This document shows positions 10,175-21,654 of a stretch of DNA of 64,000 bases, piece after piece. The notes beneath the pieces are model-generated. The model searched no databases and was not told the origin of the DNA. It saw only the letters and a list, made by a program, of their open reading frames with translations. The position numbers and the translations under genes were made by a program. Source of the stretch: Agapetus fuscipes. Its lineage: Eukaryota > Arthropoda > Insecta > Trichoptera > Glossosomatidae. Position 1 is the stretch's first letter, and each line of letters opens with the position of its first letter. The stretch spans positions 4,092,001-4,156,000 of the forward strand of contig OX637334.1 in the NCBI GenBank assembly GCA_951799405.1, in the 5' to 3' direction.

Positions 10175-10392
10175 GCTTTTTTATCTGCGGACGCGACGTT
10201 TCGCTTTCTCGACACGCTTACCCCCCACCGAAGGAAGGAGAACGAAGGAAGATGAAGTCAGCGCATCGAATTTCCAGCCAGTTGACATCAACACACGACC
10301 GCGAAGACAACTTAGACCACCGCCGTGTTTTGATAACTCGCCTTTAAAATGCTTTTTGCTCGAGAAAGCGAAACGTCGACAGATAAAAAAAC
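10175..10392. mobile_element. MITE with ~40-bp inverted ends
   Basis: TTTTTTATCTGCGGACGCG at the left pairs with GTTTTTTTATCTGTCGACG (minus strand) at the right, and both continue into CGTTTCGCTTTCTCGA. The interior has no convincing protein. Confidence 0.7.
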
Positions 10393-10504
10393 ACTGAAAA
10401 TAGACCAATGAAAAAGCAGTCTAATCCGAAAAAAAAACCAAAAACATTTTGTTATTAAACACGGCCTTCGTTTATACATCATAAACATCATTATTAAAAC
10501 GTTA

Positions 10505-10660
10505 CTATCTAGGCTGATTCTTAGCCATATCGAGGAGTTGTCTCCACCTTTCCCTATCCATCACCTCTGATCGTCAATTGGTCACGCCCATTGCTTGCAA
10601 GTCCCTCTCCACATCATCGCTCCATCTCACATTTGACCTCCCGATACTTCTACCTTGCAG
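10505..10660 (-). pseudogene. LINE reverse transcriptase C-terminus remnant
   Basis: The minus strand reads LQGRSIGRSNVRWSDDVERD, then a stop and DRERWRQLLDMAKN. This is the GR..VRW.DDV ... D R..WR end typical of endonuclease-type LINEs. Confidence 0.65.
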
Positions 10661-10664
10661 TAAT

Positions 10665-10790
10665 TTTATTTCGGATTTGAAGTAAACATCAAAACCGTAA
10701 ATTCTTTCTGACACCCTCACAGGGGTTCGAATCCTAGCCCTGGGCATGGAATGCAAGCATTGTACCAAATGAGCTATCAACCGGACGAAA
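10665..10790 (-). mobile_element. S1 SINE head fragment
   Basis: The minus strand carries GATAGCTCATTTGGTAC-like and AGGATTCGAACCCC boxes, the tRNA-like promoter of family S1. Confidence 0.6.
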
Positions 10791-10861
10791 CACTACTTTT
10801 CAAGCAGGAAAACAATAACGGAAACCAAAATAAACCTAGACAAATATTATATATCTTGATG

Positions 10862-10990
10862 CTGGAGAGTTGCTTTCCGGGATCTGTTGCCGTGGTCTGT
10901 GGGAGCTGGAGCTTCGAATGGGAACGATAGGCTTCTTTGTCGTAGACATGAGCAAAACGTGTGGAAGCTCCAGCTGTCACAAAAAACTGG
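10862..10990. repeat. foldback repeat copy (GATCTGTTGCCGTGGTCTGT)
   Basis: Shares the ~50-bp arm CCGGGATCTGTTGCCGTGG with copies at 37385-37480 and 59933-60075. Confidence 0.55.
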
Positions 10991-10999
10991 CAATACATC

Positions 11000-11380
11000 A
11001 TTGGTAGGTAGGTTTAATGGTTTTGCAAAAAATATGCATTGAAAACTGCAGCGTGTTATTTTGAGATAATCTATTTTTTACGCTGTACAATTCAAATGGG
11101 ACATGGCGTGTTGTAATGGCGGCCATTTTTATTGTGCACCTATTTATTTAGTCACATTAATACGTCCGCTTTAGTTTTTTTAATGGCATGAACTAGATCA
11201 TGGAAAAGTAATCAAATTGCAGTCGTAATAACAAAAAAACGAAAAATCTAGACTAACGAGCATAGAAAAACTAGCTAATACGTCCCCTTAGTACTTGTTT
11301 GGCTTATGTCCATCACAGGTAATTTCTCGTACTTGAAAGTAATTTAAGTACTTTACCAACTGAGCTAAAAAGTTGGTCCA
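11000..11380. other. no gene recognised
   Basis: AT-rich. 11280-11335 holds a fragment with CCCCTTAGTACTTGTTTGGC, the end of the inverted-repeat family seen at 15044-15274. Confidence 0.45.
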
Positions 11381-11384
11381 AGGC

Positions 11385-11635
11385 TATTCCTTGACTAATA
11401 GATTGGTGTGCTGCTGACCACCTTGTAAACTGTTAAAAATACTTCACTTTTCCAATGTGACCCCTGTTTCAGGGAAAGCCGGCAAGAGTTGCATGGCTTA
11501 TGTTCATTTGAGTTTTTATGTTGTAGGTCCACACGCGGCATGTGTGAGTGCGAGCTTCTACGTTTCTGCTTGTGAGAATACATTTAATATGAATCCTAAA
11601 TGCAATAAATCTTTGCAACTTAGATCATTGTTTAT
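11385..11635 (+). mobile_element. family L repeat, full length
   Basis: Begins CCTTGACTAATAGATTGG and ends GCAACTTAGATCATTG; the conserved core is present. Confidence 0.75.
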
Positions 11636-11639
11636 ATCG

Positions 11640-12395
11640 ACCGGACCAGCAAGCTTCGTTTAAGATTTAATATTTTATTACTTAGCACCAAGCCAATCAA
11701 TTAACGATTATTATTAGATGTACAAATCAATATTAAATGATTGTAAAAATTAATTACAATTAAAAAAAATATATTCAAGTTAATTTCACTTTTTTTTTAC
11801 TGCATTTTTTTTTGCCCAAGAAGGAAGCATAGGGTGAAAATTTTACTGCTGAAAGAAATATATTAATTTTAATATTATCTGAAGTGGATTTAAACTTCAT
11901 CTAAATAAAGTGTAATGATTATTGTAGATATTTTTTTTAATTGTATACACTAGTGACTAGTACAATGAGCTTTCACTGTGTAAATCATAAGCTCTACAAA
12001 ATATACTTTTTTGATGATTTTAACACCTGCTCCAAGCCGGGATAAAAAAGATTAGTGAATTGCATTCCCCCTCTCGATTTGTTAAAAAAAAAACTAACTG
12101 ACCCAACATACTTTGTCCTGTCTAAAATGCTATACATCGTGAGCAATTTGCAAAAATTGTTGTAAGAAAATCCAAAAATGTGAAGTAAGCATTTCAAAAT
12201 CATAATTAAAAAAAAAAAAAAAATCATGTTCAGGAAATGTTAAAAGAAAATCTTCTAAAATATATTTGTCACTTTTGTTATGACAAGATCACAAATACCA
12301 TTTTAAGAAAACAACAAAAAGACGAATAGGTTCAGTTATTCTCGATTGATGCGGCTACCAACGAGCAGCATTTCACTTTACATTCACCAGTCTTG
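11640..12395. other. AT-rich, no gene recognised
   Basis: Homopolymer-rich; the minus-strand ORF at 11994-12227 is low-complexity and not credible. Confidence 0.5.
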
Positions 12396-12397
12396 AA

Positions 12398-12745
12398 GTC
12401 CGGTCGATAGCTCAGTCGGTAGAGTGTTTACATCCTATACCGTGAGCTCGGGTTCGAATCCCGCCGAGGGTGTCCGAAATGATTTCCCGTTTCGGTGTTT
12501 ATTTCAAACCTTAAATAAAAAAAAACCGGCAAGGTTTACTCAGCCTTCACAAGAAATGAGTACCAGCCCCCTCGGCAGCTGGGAAACCCCCCACTTCACT
12601 GAAGTGGTTGGCGTAAGGCCGGCCCCCTTACCTGTAAAAATAAATAGGTTCACTCGCCATATGCGACCCCTTCGGGGATTACGCGGCAAGAAGTTACACT
12701 ACATGTGTAGCTTTGTTGCGTTTTTATTGCGTTGCGTTTGCGTTA
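12398..12745 (+). mobile_element. S1 SINE, full length
   Basis: tRNA-like head: A box TAGCTCAGTCGGTAGAG and B box GGGTTCGAATCCCGCC, spaced as in a tRNA gene. The body has GTGTTTATTTCAAACC, TTCACAAGAAATGAGTACC and GAAGTGGTTGGCGTAAGGC. The 3' part has GCGACCCCTTCGGGG and GCGTTGCGTTTGCGTT. The body after the head shows it is a retroposon transcribed by RNA polymerase III, not a tRNA gene. Confidence 0.85.
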
Positions 12746-13185
12746 CCTCGGAATTTTAATTGCAGAGAAACGAGTTCAAACTCTGTTCAATTTTACACAA
12801 AAGCCAGACACACAAATATGAATCATCATTTGACAAACCCAAAATTACCGTCTATGTAGTGAATAGTAAATACACAGCACTTATAGGAAATGTATTAGCG
12901 AAAAAATGTGGCCAGTTTCACCCGGGCAGACAATGAAATGGCAAAAAAATAAAATAAAAATCAATTTCGTGTACAAAAAAAAAAACCACCGTGCTCCGGC
13001 GGGCCGTTTCGACGAGAGCATGAATAATTTGTCGCTGACAAAAGACAGGAAGTTTTACATCCGTTTTGGCGGGTAAAACTCTGCTCTGCGCGTGCGTAGT
13101 GGACGAGAGTCTATCTGAACTAGGATTGCGATGAGAAATTTTATTTATTTATTTTTATATTTTTCAATAAACTAGTCGCAAAATT
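12746..13185. other. no gene recognised
   Basis: Mixed sequence with a GC-richer patch at 12985-13110; no recognisable element. Confidence 0.45.
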
Positions 13186-13189
13186 TCAA

Positions 13190-13460
13190 AAGAATTTGTT
13201 TCTCGGTGAACAAACGTCATCTGTGTGACTTGATCTTTAGATAATAGAAAATGGTTTGCCTTTTCCCAACTACTCGGCTGTGTGACATCATCGTGGACTC
13301 CGCGTAAAATTTGTAAACAGATTTAATCTCAATTAACAAAGTACAATTAACACAGGTCTAGTCGTGCCTTAGCAATCCAAAAAAAATAGTACGCCTTTTC
13401 CATAGCAACCCGGTCGTACGACGTAACACGTTGTAGGTATATGTCAATCAATGTGCGACA
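13190..13460. mobile_element. degraded M3 inverted-repeat element
   Basis: Has TCTCGGTGAACAAACGTC at the left, then GTTTGCCTTTTCCCAAC and CATAGCAACCCGGTCG, segments of the M3 family. Confidence 0.5.
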
Positions 13461-13801
13461 CTCGTTTCTTTGTCCTGTAAATTTGCACCGAACACATTAA
13501 TTATTATACCTGTATTATTTTTTTTCATCCAGACCCACAGGGATGACTCACAAAGATGTCTTGGAAAATGAGGAAGGTAGATATATAAATATTTATAATA
13601 ACATTTTCACTTTATATATGTCATTTTTTAAATCATGGCCACCATTGTTTTTATACCACTCAATTAATCATTATAAAATACTTGCTTTTTCGAGTAGATT
13701 TAATGTTCTACGTGATTTTAAATTTTAAAATAGCATTTTTTTCAAGGATGCAATTTACAAACCGAATTCATGGTGAAAGTAAAAAAATCATTCTCTCAAA
13801 T

Positions 13802-14056
13802 CGCTCCCCCAGTTCTTGTTTATCGTATACGCCAATCTTGTCAAATTTGACTTTTTCATGCAGTTGTCTTATGAATCAAATTCTACACAATCTGAGCTAA
13901 GAAAAACTGTAAAACTCGATAATTTGAGAGTTCTTTGAAATATTTTTTAAATAAATTTCTTGTTTCCATAAGACACATTGGTCCAGTACACATGCAAACA
14001 TTGCTCATGTAAAATTTTCTCAATGGCGTAAACGATAAACAAGAACTAAGGCAGCG
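13802..14056 (-). mobile_element. M2 inverted-repeat element
   Basis: Inverted ends CGCTCCCCCAGTTCTTG and (minus strand) CGCTGCCTTAGTTCTTG, both continuing TTTA.CGT.TACGCCA, with an AAAT 4-bp duplication on each side. 255 bp, the same length as the inverted copy at 54667-54921. Confidence 0.8.
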
Positions 14057-14061
14057 AAATG

Positions 14062-14228
14062 TTAGATTCGCAAGTGTTTGAAAGCTACCCACGCGTTGGT
14101 ATTCTTTTCTCAGCGCTCCGTATTGGCTAGGAACGCTTTCAGTTTCTTGCCGCTATAAGATCGGCTACGCCAAGTAAGCTGGCTGTTTCTAGCGTAGAGA
14201 GTACAATAGAGTGGATCGTAGGCAGGTG
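14062..14228. repeat. dispersed repeat, inverted partner at 23060-23235
   Basis: Shares CCCACGCGTTGGTATTCTTT and AAGATCGGCTACGCCAAGTA with the other copy in opposite orientation. Family unknown. Confidence 0.55.
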
Positions 14229-14254
14229 CTGTCTTTGCTGTAAGAAGTACGTCT

Positions 14255-14390
14255 TAAAAATTTTCAGATGGTTGTTCTTTAAGCCAGCCGCCATTTCGCT
14301 TCGGCCAGTGTGTGTCTCCAAATTGTTATGTCCTTGCACACTTCTTTCATCTCCTCAATATTCTTCACTCTCTTCATGCATACAAAAACG
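14255..14390 (-). pseudogene. RTE-like LINE C-terminus remnant
   Basis: The minus strand reads MKRVKNIEEMKEVCKDITIW, matching the C-terminus of the ORF at 24064-24987. Confidence 0.6.
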
Positions 14391-14392
14391 AA

Positions 14393-14645
14393 ACTTAGCT
14401 ACACATATAGTGTAACTTCTTGCTACGTTATCCCCAAATGGGTCGCATGTGACGATTCGGGACCTATTTATTTTTACGGGTAAGGGGGCCGGCCTCACAC
14501 CAATCACTTACAGTTGGGAAGTGGGTGTTTCCCAGCTCCCGGGGGGGCGGTTCTCATTTCTTCTGAAGGCTGAGTAAACCTTGAGATCGAACCCTTGCTC
14601 TTGGTATGGAATGCAAACATTCTACCAATTGAGCTATCGACCTTT
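14393..14645 (-). mobile_element. S1 SINE
   Basis: 3' end at the left (CTACACATATAGTGTAACTTC), tRNA-like head at the right (GATAGCTCAATTGGTAGAA, with AGGGTTCGATCTC). Confidence 0.75.
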
Positions 14646-14647
14646 TT

Positions 14648-14878
14648 TACGAGCTTGGTCGTCGTCGCGCCAATTCTCAAGCAAGACCCAGTTGCTGTAA
14701 GGCTGGATGGACCTTTGGTGACCGGTTATTGGTAAAGGTTTATGAATTTTTCAACCCAGCGAAGAGCAAATTTGAAAATATAAATGGTATATTTTTTGTG
14801 ATCCGCCGGAATTTGAACCCACAACCTTCCATTCAGAGTCCGAAGTGTTACCACTGAACTACGGACCGGTCTTGCATG
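14648..14878 (-). mobile_element. S2 SINE
   Basis: On the minus strand the head reads GACCGGTCCGTAGTTCAGTG with B box GGGTTCAAATTCC. The body has TCACCAAAGGTCCATCC and CAGCAACTGGGTCTTGCTTG, then GAATTGGCGC. tRNA-derived; it directly follows the S1 copy. Confidence 0.75.
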
Positions 14879-15043
14879 CTCTTCTCTTTTTCTCACTCTG
14901 CAGATTATAGACTTTTGGAAACTAGCTTTTCATTAATCCTCTCTTTCCTCGGTCTTATCCTTTCATGATTAATTTTGGCATTCACTTTCTACACTCCTTT
15001 TTTATGACAACTTGGTCATAACTTTGACTCTGGTTCAACACCT

Positions 15044-15274
15044 CGTCACCTCAGTGCTTGTTTGGCTTATCTACCATTTGATTCAAATATGAAACTTTTC
15101 AATGAAATTGTCTTTAGAATCACATTCTACACAATCTGAGCTAAGAAGAAAACGTACAACACCATAATGTGAGTATCAATTTCCAGTTTTCATAAGAAAC
15201 ATTAGTCCAGTATACATTGCTCATGTCAAATAATCTGTGATGGGCATAAGACAAATAAGCACTAAGGGGACGAT
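15044..15274. mobile_element. inverted-repeat element (CCTTAGTGCTTGTTTG ends)
   Basis: Left end CCTCAGTGCTTGTTTGGC and right end (minus) CCCCTTAGTGCTTATTTGTC are inverted. The interior CACATTCTACACAATCTGAGC is shared with M2, so this is a related subfamily. A partial copy is at 56136-56321. Confidence 0.6.
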
Positions 15275-15317
15275 ATGCCATTTGGTAATGGACTGGGAAC
15301 AATTTTCAATCTGGTAC

Positions 15318-15425
15318 ATTTTTTTCGACGAGCAAACGTCTTGTATGGGTCTGCCGTCCTTAGCAACCAAATATAAATATTTGTTTGCCTTTTCCCAAGC
15401 CCGGGTTGACTGGGTGACGACACAA
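15318..15425. mobile_element. M3 fragment
   Basis: CGACGAGCAAACGTCTTG, GTCTGCCGTCCTTAGCAACC and TGCCTTTTCCCAAGCCC. Confidence 0.5.
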
Positions 15426-15599
15426 TTTTGGATAATTATTTACATGCGGATATCATTGTTCATACATAATTCATGGAAATAAAAACTAATGAACGATTAA
15501 TTGATAATGTATACTTGTTTCTAGCCAGGCAAAAATAGATTGGTGATTTGAATGCATCCTGAACTGCAGGAATATGAACTTCCGAGGGGGTGGGGGCTG

Positions 15600-15725
15600 C
15601 TAATCTAATCTAAGTTGCAAAGATATGTTGAATTGGAGATTCACAGTATATGCATTCTCATAAGCAGACACGTACAAGTTCGCGCCTGCACATGCCGCAT
15701 GTGAACCTACAACATAAAAACCAAA
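15600..15725 (-). mobile_element. family L, 3' half only
   Basis: Starts with the TAATC tail and stops at ACAACATAAAAACC, the midpoint of the repeat. Confidence 0.7.
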
Positions 15726-15784
15726 TCTTTTTTTAGAGTTTTAAAGAATTTTTTTATTTCATGAATTACGAGTCTCATCTGGTG

Positions 15785-15985
15785 GTGTCTGATTGATAGC
15801 TCAGTTGGTAGAATGCTTACATTCAAGGGCAAGAGCTCGGGTTCGACCACTCGGGTTCCTTTCTGACACCCACCGAGGATGTCATGAATTCCCATTTTGG
15901 TGTTTATTTCAATCCCAAAATAAAAATACCAGCATGGCTTACTCAGCCTTCACAAAAAATGAGTACCAGCCCCTTTGGGAGGAGG
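15785..15985 (+). mobile_element. S1 SINE, 3'-truncated
   Basis: Head GATAGCTCAGTTGGTAGAA and the body to GAGTACCAGCCCC, then a switch into M3-like sequence (GACGGCAGTCTTATAAAAG) up to about 16040. Confidence 0.7.
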
Positions 15986-16039
15986 ACGGCAGTCTTATAA
16001 AAGACTGAGGTTTGCTGGCCAAGAACAAGTTACAAATTC

Positions 16040-16640
16040 AAAAATGCTCCGTCCTCATTACGCTATTTTTAAAAATCAAGGCACAGATAAAGTTTTTTTG
16101 ACGGGAAAATGTCCCAGGTCTATGGCACTAGAGTCCCTTTGTAGCCACCAATAATAAGACATGTTTCAGCTAAAATTCGGCCTTGTAATGCCACAGCTTT
16201 TTTTTTGTATTTGTCAAAATAATGGACTCTATTTTCAAGAAATTGAAAGACTTGTCCGAAAACAGAAATTAAGTTTTATCAAAAAGTACATCCTTAAATA
16301 AGGTAGCTGATATATTTCTGTGTTTTTTTTCTGTAACTGTTTTATCAACTAGTTTTATAAATTTTCAAGTCTTATAAACCTTCCATGTATTTATTTCTCT
16401 TTGCAAAGATTATTTACATTGCTTACATGTGCCTGCTTGTGGGCATGTATTTATTATGAGTCCATTGGGTCGTATAGAACTTAAGCCGGCAGTTCAGTTT
16501 TTATTTTCGGAAATGAGAAATATGTATGGAAAAACTGAGAATTTCATTATGTGTCATCCTATAAGTAATATGGGATCACAAATAATGAAGATTAAATATT
16601 TTTTTCAAATACGAAGACGAAAATAGATAGCCGCAATTGG
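16040..16640. other. no gene recognised
   Basis: AT-rich. A 60-bp scrap of family L (GCCTGCTTGTGGGCATG) is at 16425-16460. The 65-residue plus-strand ORF starting at 16429 has no known domain. Confidence 0.45.
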
Positions 16641-16644
16641 TTTT

Positions 16645-16978
16645 ATATGACTCAATTGGAAAATAATTGCCATGTATATATTGTTATTTATTGATTTTAA
16701 AAATGTAATTTGTCATGTATGTTCCTTGACTTATAGGTTGTTATGCGGCTGACCACCCATACTGTAAAAAATTGGTTCACTTTGCCAATGTCACCCCTGT
16801 TTCAGGGAAGGACGGCAAGAGTTGCAAGGCTTATGTTCATTTGAGATTGGGTTTTTATATTGTACATGCGGCATGTGTTAGTGCGAAATTATACATGTCT
16901 GCTTGTGGGAATGCATTTAATATAAATCTTAAATGATATATATCTTTGCAGCTTAGATTAGATTAGATTAGAGATAAC
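16645..16978 (+). mobile_element. family L copy that extends upstream into the LINE 3' UTR
   Basis: Before the usual start TTCCTTGACTTATAGG it has ~80 bp matching the 3' UTR of the LINE at 23837-25156 (CCATGTATATATTGTTATTT, then GTAATTTGTCATGTATG). The right end is a (GATTA)n tail. Confidence 0.8.
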
Positions 16979-16984
16979 AGTTGT

Positions 16985-17885
16985 CGAAACTTACAAAAAA
17001 ACGTCAATAGGCACGATTTATAATTATACTCTGCTACCTATTTATTAAGTCATGCAAGCTTACCGTTATACATACGTTCATTCGAGTTCATATTTCATAT
17101 TTTATTTTACATAGAAAAGCAGAGAGCGTTGACTCCCATTCTATTGTGCTAGCAATCATTTATTCATTCAAAATCATAGCTTTTCACATCATATTCCCGT
17201 CATTTGAACAAATAATTCAAATGCCATTTTAATTAGTTCAATACCAACACGTCTATTGTGGAATATTTATTGTACTCTCAATGCGTTATTAATTAAAATC
17301 AAGTGTAAAAAATAAATGAAATGACAAAACAGGTAGGCTGAAAAAAATAGTTTGACAGTTATGTTGTGAGCACGCACGTTCCATCCCTTTGATTTTTCTC
17401 TATGGTTCGCATGCGTTCGAAATTTGAATCCTTTGTGGCTTGTTCCCACGGAGTTACTTGCAAGTTGCAAGCTACCTGTATTTTATGATAGTGGTAAAGT
17501 AAGAAGTTGTTTAGACTTTAGAGTTATGGTGAAAACTGCCAATCTAACGTAAGTATGTTAGCTTTATGTTTGCAAAAAGTAATTCTTTTTCATATCCAAG
17601 GAGGTCTGTTTTATTTGCATCCAGACACTTTAATTAAAGTGGTGGTGTTTTTTACTGGCAACATTCATTTTCAACAGTAGATTCTTATTTTTTATGAATA
17701 TCTTATTAAAGCTTAAACAACCTACCTGTGCAACTAATTATTTACAGAGCGCATTCATATACCGGGCCTGCAATAACTACAATATTTTTTTTGTCAACAT
17801 TGATCTGTTTAACACCACCATACTGCAATTCAATGAAGCTGTAAAAAGATCCCTTATGACAGCGGGGGCTCATGGGGTTTAATCG
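16985..17885. other. AT-rich, no gene recognised
   Basis: Only short non-credible frames; a sequence near 17395-17460 recurs weakly at about 18660-18720. Confidence 0.5.
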
Positions 17886-17886
17886 T

Positions 17887-17960
17887 TGGATGCTTTTCCT
17901 TTTCCTTTCCTTTTCCTTTTCCTTTTCTTTTTCCTTCCCTTTCCTATTCTTCCCCCCATT
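17887..17960. repeat. (TTTTCC)n microsatellite
   Basis: About ten imperfect copies of TTTTCC/CCTTTT. An A-rich run follows at 18190-18242. Confidence 0.9.
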
Positions 17961-18404
17961 CCTTTTCCTCTCTTTATGTGATGATTAAGTTAATAGTCGT
18001 TTTCTCTTTGTTTTTTTCTTTCTTCTTCTTCATTTTTCTCATATTACTTTCCAAATTTTTCTTGTTTCTCCTTCTTAATTAAGCTGTAAACTAAATTATA
18101 CCACATTATGTTTGCAAACTTTGCTGGTTTTTGAAATTGTATAACTATGTTGTTTATCCCATATATTACATGTATAACTGTTTGTTTGTCTAAAAAATAA
18201 AAAAAAAAAATAAAAAAAAAAAAAATAAAAAAAAAAAAAAAGCTTTGCTGGTATTAAAAGCTGGTTTTGAGCGAATCACACTTCAAGGGCCTTAATGTTG
18301 AGATTTAACTAGATTCCTTCCAAATAGCAGCCCTTACCACTTGACGTCAATTGGTAGCTTTAAAACATTTTTTTTCTCTCTCATTATTTGATCCATGAAT
18401 TTTA

Positions 18405-18612
18405 GGTTAGAATGAGGCTGACCAGTCATTTTGTAAAAAACTTTTGTGGATGCCTCCTATGATTCAGGGATAGACGGCCAAAGTAGTAGGGTTTATTTTA
18501 ATTTTTGTACGCGTATATTCAGCTGGTGTAAGCGTGCAATTGAACATGCTTGCTTGTGGGTGTGCATTATATTGATTCTTAAATGTTTATAAAATTATTA
18601 TCTTAAATTATA
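18405..18612 (+). mobile_element. degraded family L copy
   Basis: GAGGCTGACCAGTCATTTTG, GATTCAGGGATAGACGGC and TTGCTTGTGGGTGTGCAT keep the order of family L at lower identity. Confidence 0.55.
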
Positions 18613-18614
18613 GA

Positions 18615-19050
18615 TAAATAACCATACTGTCTTATCCACTTGCACCGTGTGAACATACGCAACACATTCAAATTTTCCTATACGCTTCGCAAACGTTCGA
18701 AATTTAAATCCTTTACAAATTTGTGGGAAATAAAAACATGGCGGCCGCTTTTTGACAGATGATGCCCGCACTAACTGTAAACGAGCCGTCTCTAATTGAT
18801 CGATTCATCGATGATGTGAACATGTAGGACCGTTATGTGTGAGAAACAGCTCTGACATGGGAGGGACTGTGTTGTTATGCGGTCTGACAATAATATAACT
18901 TTGAGGTTTGGATGCTAAACCATTGTGTAATGGCGTCCATTCGAGCGTGGCTCGTAGGGAAAATTTAAACATATTTGTATTATCCATCGATTAATGTAAA
19001 ATAAATGCATAATTTATGTCAGATTCTTCCCATAGTATGCCTTTATTTGT
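18615..19050. other. no gene recognised
   Basis: Nothing recognised. Confidence 0.45.
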
Positions 19051-19054
19051 TTTG

Positions 19055-19268
19055 AACTCGCAATCAGAAGGTCATGGGTTAGTTTCCTGGTTGAGCAAAA
19101 ATAGAAGTAATTTTATTTTTTTTCAATATGCTTTTCGCTACGTTGACAAATTCAAATTTATACTTTCACCAAAGACCGGTCATAAAAGTCTACACAGACT
19201 TACAACAACTGATTTTTACTTGAGAATTGGCGTGATTTACACAAAAACAGCGCTTACCAAATAAATCA
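19055..19268 (+). mobile_element. degraded S2 SINE
   Basis: Keeps CTCGCAATCAGAAGGTCATG near the head, TTGAGAATTGGCGTG, and the 3' end ACAAAAACAGCGCTTACCAA with AATAAATCAT. Confidence 0.6.
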
Positions 19269-19586
19269 TCCTAATATTATCATTAGATATATATTTCCAT
19301 CGATTAGATAGCTTGCCTTACGCAACCAATTTCATTTAAAATGTAGTTAATTCCTGCTGCTGATTAGAAATATACTAATTTCAAACTGAGCTGTACAATT
19401 ATACTTACATAAATATTCGAGTTGAAACTCAGACCCTCCTATCAGAAATAGGTCGATTTTCCAAATGAGCCATCGATCAAACTAAGATGGATGGTTTATT
19501 TGACGAACAGCACTATCCTCAAGGTCGTATGCATGTTTTATCTTTGCTAAAAAGCGTTGAATCAAACAAGACGAAATGACATCGGA

Positions 19587-19800
19587 ACACTTTTTCTCGG
19601 TGAACAAACGATAGTCTTGGATAGGACTGCCGTCCTTAGCAAACTAATAACAAAAATTTTGGAATTTTTCCTAGCAAACCTGCTGGGTTAATGAAATTAT
19701 ATATTAATGCAAATTAGCAATATTTCAATTCTTTGTAAAATGAGGTCCGTTTCTAAAGGACGATACAAGGCTGGCATTTGCTCACCGAGAAAAAAGTGCT
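19587..19800. mobile_element. M3 inverted-repeat element, full length
   Basis: ACACTTTTTCTCGGTGAACA at the left and (minus) GCACTTTTTTCTCGGTGAGC at the right; subterminal GGACTGCCGTCCTTAGCAA. 214 bp, no ORF. Confidence 0.7.
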
Positions 19801-20029
19801 ATTAGTTCAAAAAATTTCAGACCTCATTTGAATAGGTATAAATCAAAGATAATAAAAAATATGTACTTACAGTTACAAATATTTCTTTTGTCAAATCATA
19901 AAACATCATATTTGAATATTGTGTTTGAATAAAAGTTAAAATATGTATGTTGTATGTTGGTCCTGATATAATTGCATGTTGGCCATGCGGTGAACATAAT
20001 TTGGCAACCAAATAGTCACGCTTTAGTGG

Positions 20030-20160
20030 CTGCGCTCTGTGCAGTACCCCAAGTGTAAAGCATTCACATAAACTCCCCTCAATCGCGTAAATACAAAAAT
20101 GTATTGTAACCAAATCACTCACTAGGGGTGCTGCCGTATCTTCTATACATTTTTCTATTT
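20030..20160. repeat. dispersed repeat (CCCCTCAATCGC ... AAATCACTCACTAGG)
   Basis: Related pieces occur at 41720-41775, 53235-53420, 56795-56895 and 62616-62700 (ATGTATGGAAC, GAGTGATTTAGTTT). Family unknown. Confidence 0.45.
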
Positions 20161-20319
20161 CGATCGCAATATGCAATAAGCTCTCTTATACAAATGTTTT
20201 CTATTCGGAATACTGTTCTCCAAAGTATAAAACATTGCTCGACTATTGTATATACCAAGAAATGTACAGAAAACTAAAACACTTACTGAAAGCGTAGTTT
20301 GTTTTCTATATCTATAATC

Positions 20320-20550
20320 TATCTTTAATCTAAGCTGCAAAGATATGTTAACATTTAAGGCTCATATTAAATGCATGCCCACAGACAGGCACATGTAGGT
20401 TCGCGCCTACACATTCTGCATGTGTGCATACAAATAAGCAAAATCTGACATGAATAAACCTTGCAAATCCTGCCGCCGTTCCCTGAGCCGGGGTGGCATT
20501 GGCAAAAGTGAACCGATTTTTACAGCATGGGTGGTCAGCCTCATACCAAC
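20320..20550 (-). mobile_element. family L, CCGGGGTGG subfamily
   Basis: Shares GAGCCGGGGTGGCATTGGC-type changes and GCACATGTAGGTTCGCGCC with the copy at 42180-42405, which defines a subfamily. Confidence 0.7.
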
Positions 20551-20559
20551 AATATTTTT

Positions 20560-20970
20560 GAATTAAAACGATATAGTTGAGTTTAAACGAAAACTTTTAT
20601 AGAAATTTAAATTTTTCCAATGTGACCTCATGTATTATTTTATTTTTATTTTAGTAGGACAACAAACAGCGTTACATAAGAAATAAATAATAGCAATTAC
20701 AAAAAACATGGCCAATTATATGTTGCCACCATCGATATAAATAATATACATTTAAATCAATGGTTGCCACGGATATAAAGCTTAGGAAGTTGGAAAGAAT
20801 TACAAGATGTTAATTACAAGTAACTAATTACAAGAAAAAAATACTGTTTATGTGTTTAGTACCTACATGAAGATGTAGGGGTGTAATCTCAATCAAGGCA
20901 AATAGTTTTTGCCGTACTTCATTCATTGGTTGATTAAATTATGTATGATAGAGGTCAAATAGAGAGAAAA
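20560..20970. other. AT-rich, no gene recognised
   Basis: Nothing recognised. Confidence 0.5.
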
Positions 20971-20971
20971 C

Positions 20972-21070
20972 TATTTTATGCAGCTCACACGACGCCGTTA
21001 TCTCTACCGCACATTTTGATACAAACTGTTGTTTACCGTGTGTGGTATTAAGTGCCATTTTTAATATTCC
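20972..21070. repeat. dispersed repeat (CAGCTCACACGACG)
   Basis: Copies at 32235-32390 and 38748-38910 share GCAGCTCACACGACGC and CCAAAATCCAACTCGC. Family unknown. Confidence 0.5.
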
Positions 21071-21084
21071 AAAATACATTTCCG

Positions 21085-21365
21085 GTCCAAGTCCGGTCAA
21101 AAGCTTAGTTGGTAGATTGTTTGCATTCTATGCCGAGAGATCGGGTTCGAAAAAATGTTCACTTTGCCAATGTCAACCCTGTTTCAGGAAAGGTCGGAAA
21201 AAGTTACAGAGCTTATGTTCATTTGAGGTTTGGATTTTAATTTGTAAGTACACATTCAGCATTTGTAAGCGCGAACATACACGTGTCTGTTTTTGGGGAT
21301 GAATTTAATATGAGTTTTGAATGTAAATATATATATTTGCAACTTGGATTATAGATTATAGATTA
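21085..21365 (+). mobile_element. S1 head fused to a family L copy
   Basis: 21085-21148 is an S1 tRNA-like head ending in GGGTTCGAA. It runs straight into family L at TTCACTTTGCCAATGTCAAC, which continues to the GATTATAGATTATAG tail. Confidence 0.65.
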
Positions 21366-21654
21366 TAGTTGCCTACCCATGCTTGAAATGCTGTGCACGT
21401 CCTTGTGTGGGCAACATGAATTCGCAGGAAAAAAGATAATTTCGAAACTATTTGCAAAAAAATGTAATTACCAAAAATGAATGGGGCCAAATGAAGTTTC
21501 TGAACACAACGCGAACATACTTGAAAATCCTAAAATAAATCTATGAGGTTAAAGGTAAAAGTTGCAGGTTAAAGATTATTTTTAATAGTAGCTATAAGTT
21601 TATTGATTTGCTTAGTCTATTTGGTAGAAATGGTCTTTCCAAAATGTTTTTTTA

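Noticed and set aside
12398..12475. Possible tRNA genes (here and at 33620, 14600, 52375, 39780, 28950)
   Set aside because: A and B boxes are present but the sequences do not close an acceptor stem, and each is followed by the shared SINE body; they are SINE heads.
16429..16626. 65-residue plus-strand frame upstream of the extended family L copy
   Set aside because: I checked whether it could be the LINE C-terminus; it does not match the DRKKW...DVGG end and its stop does not align.
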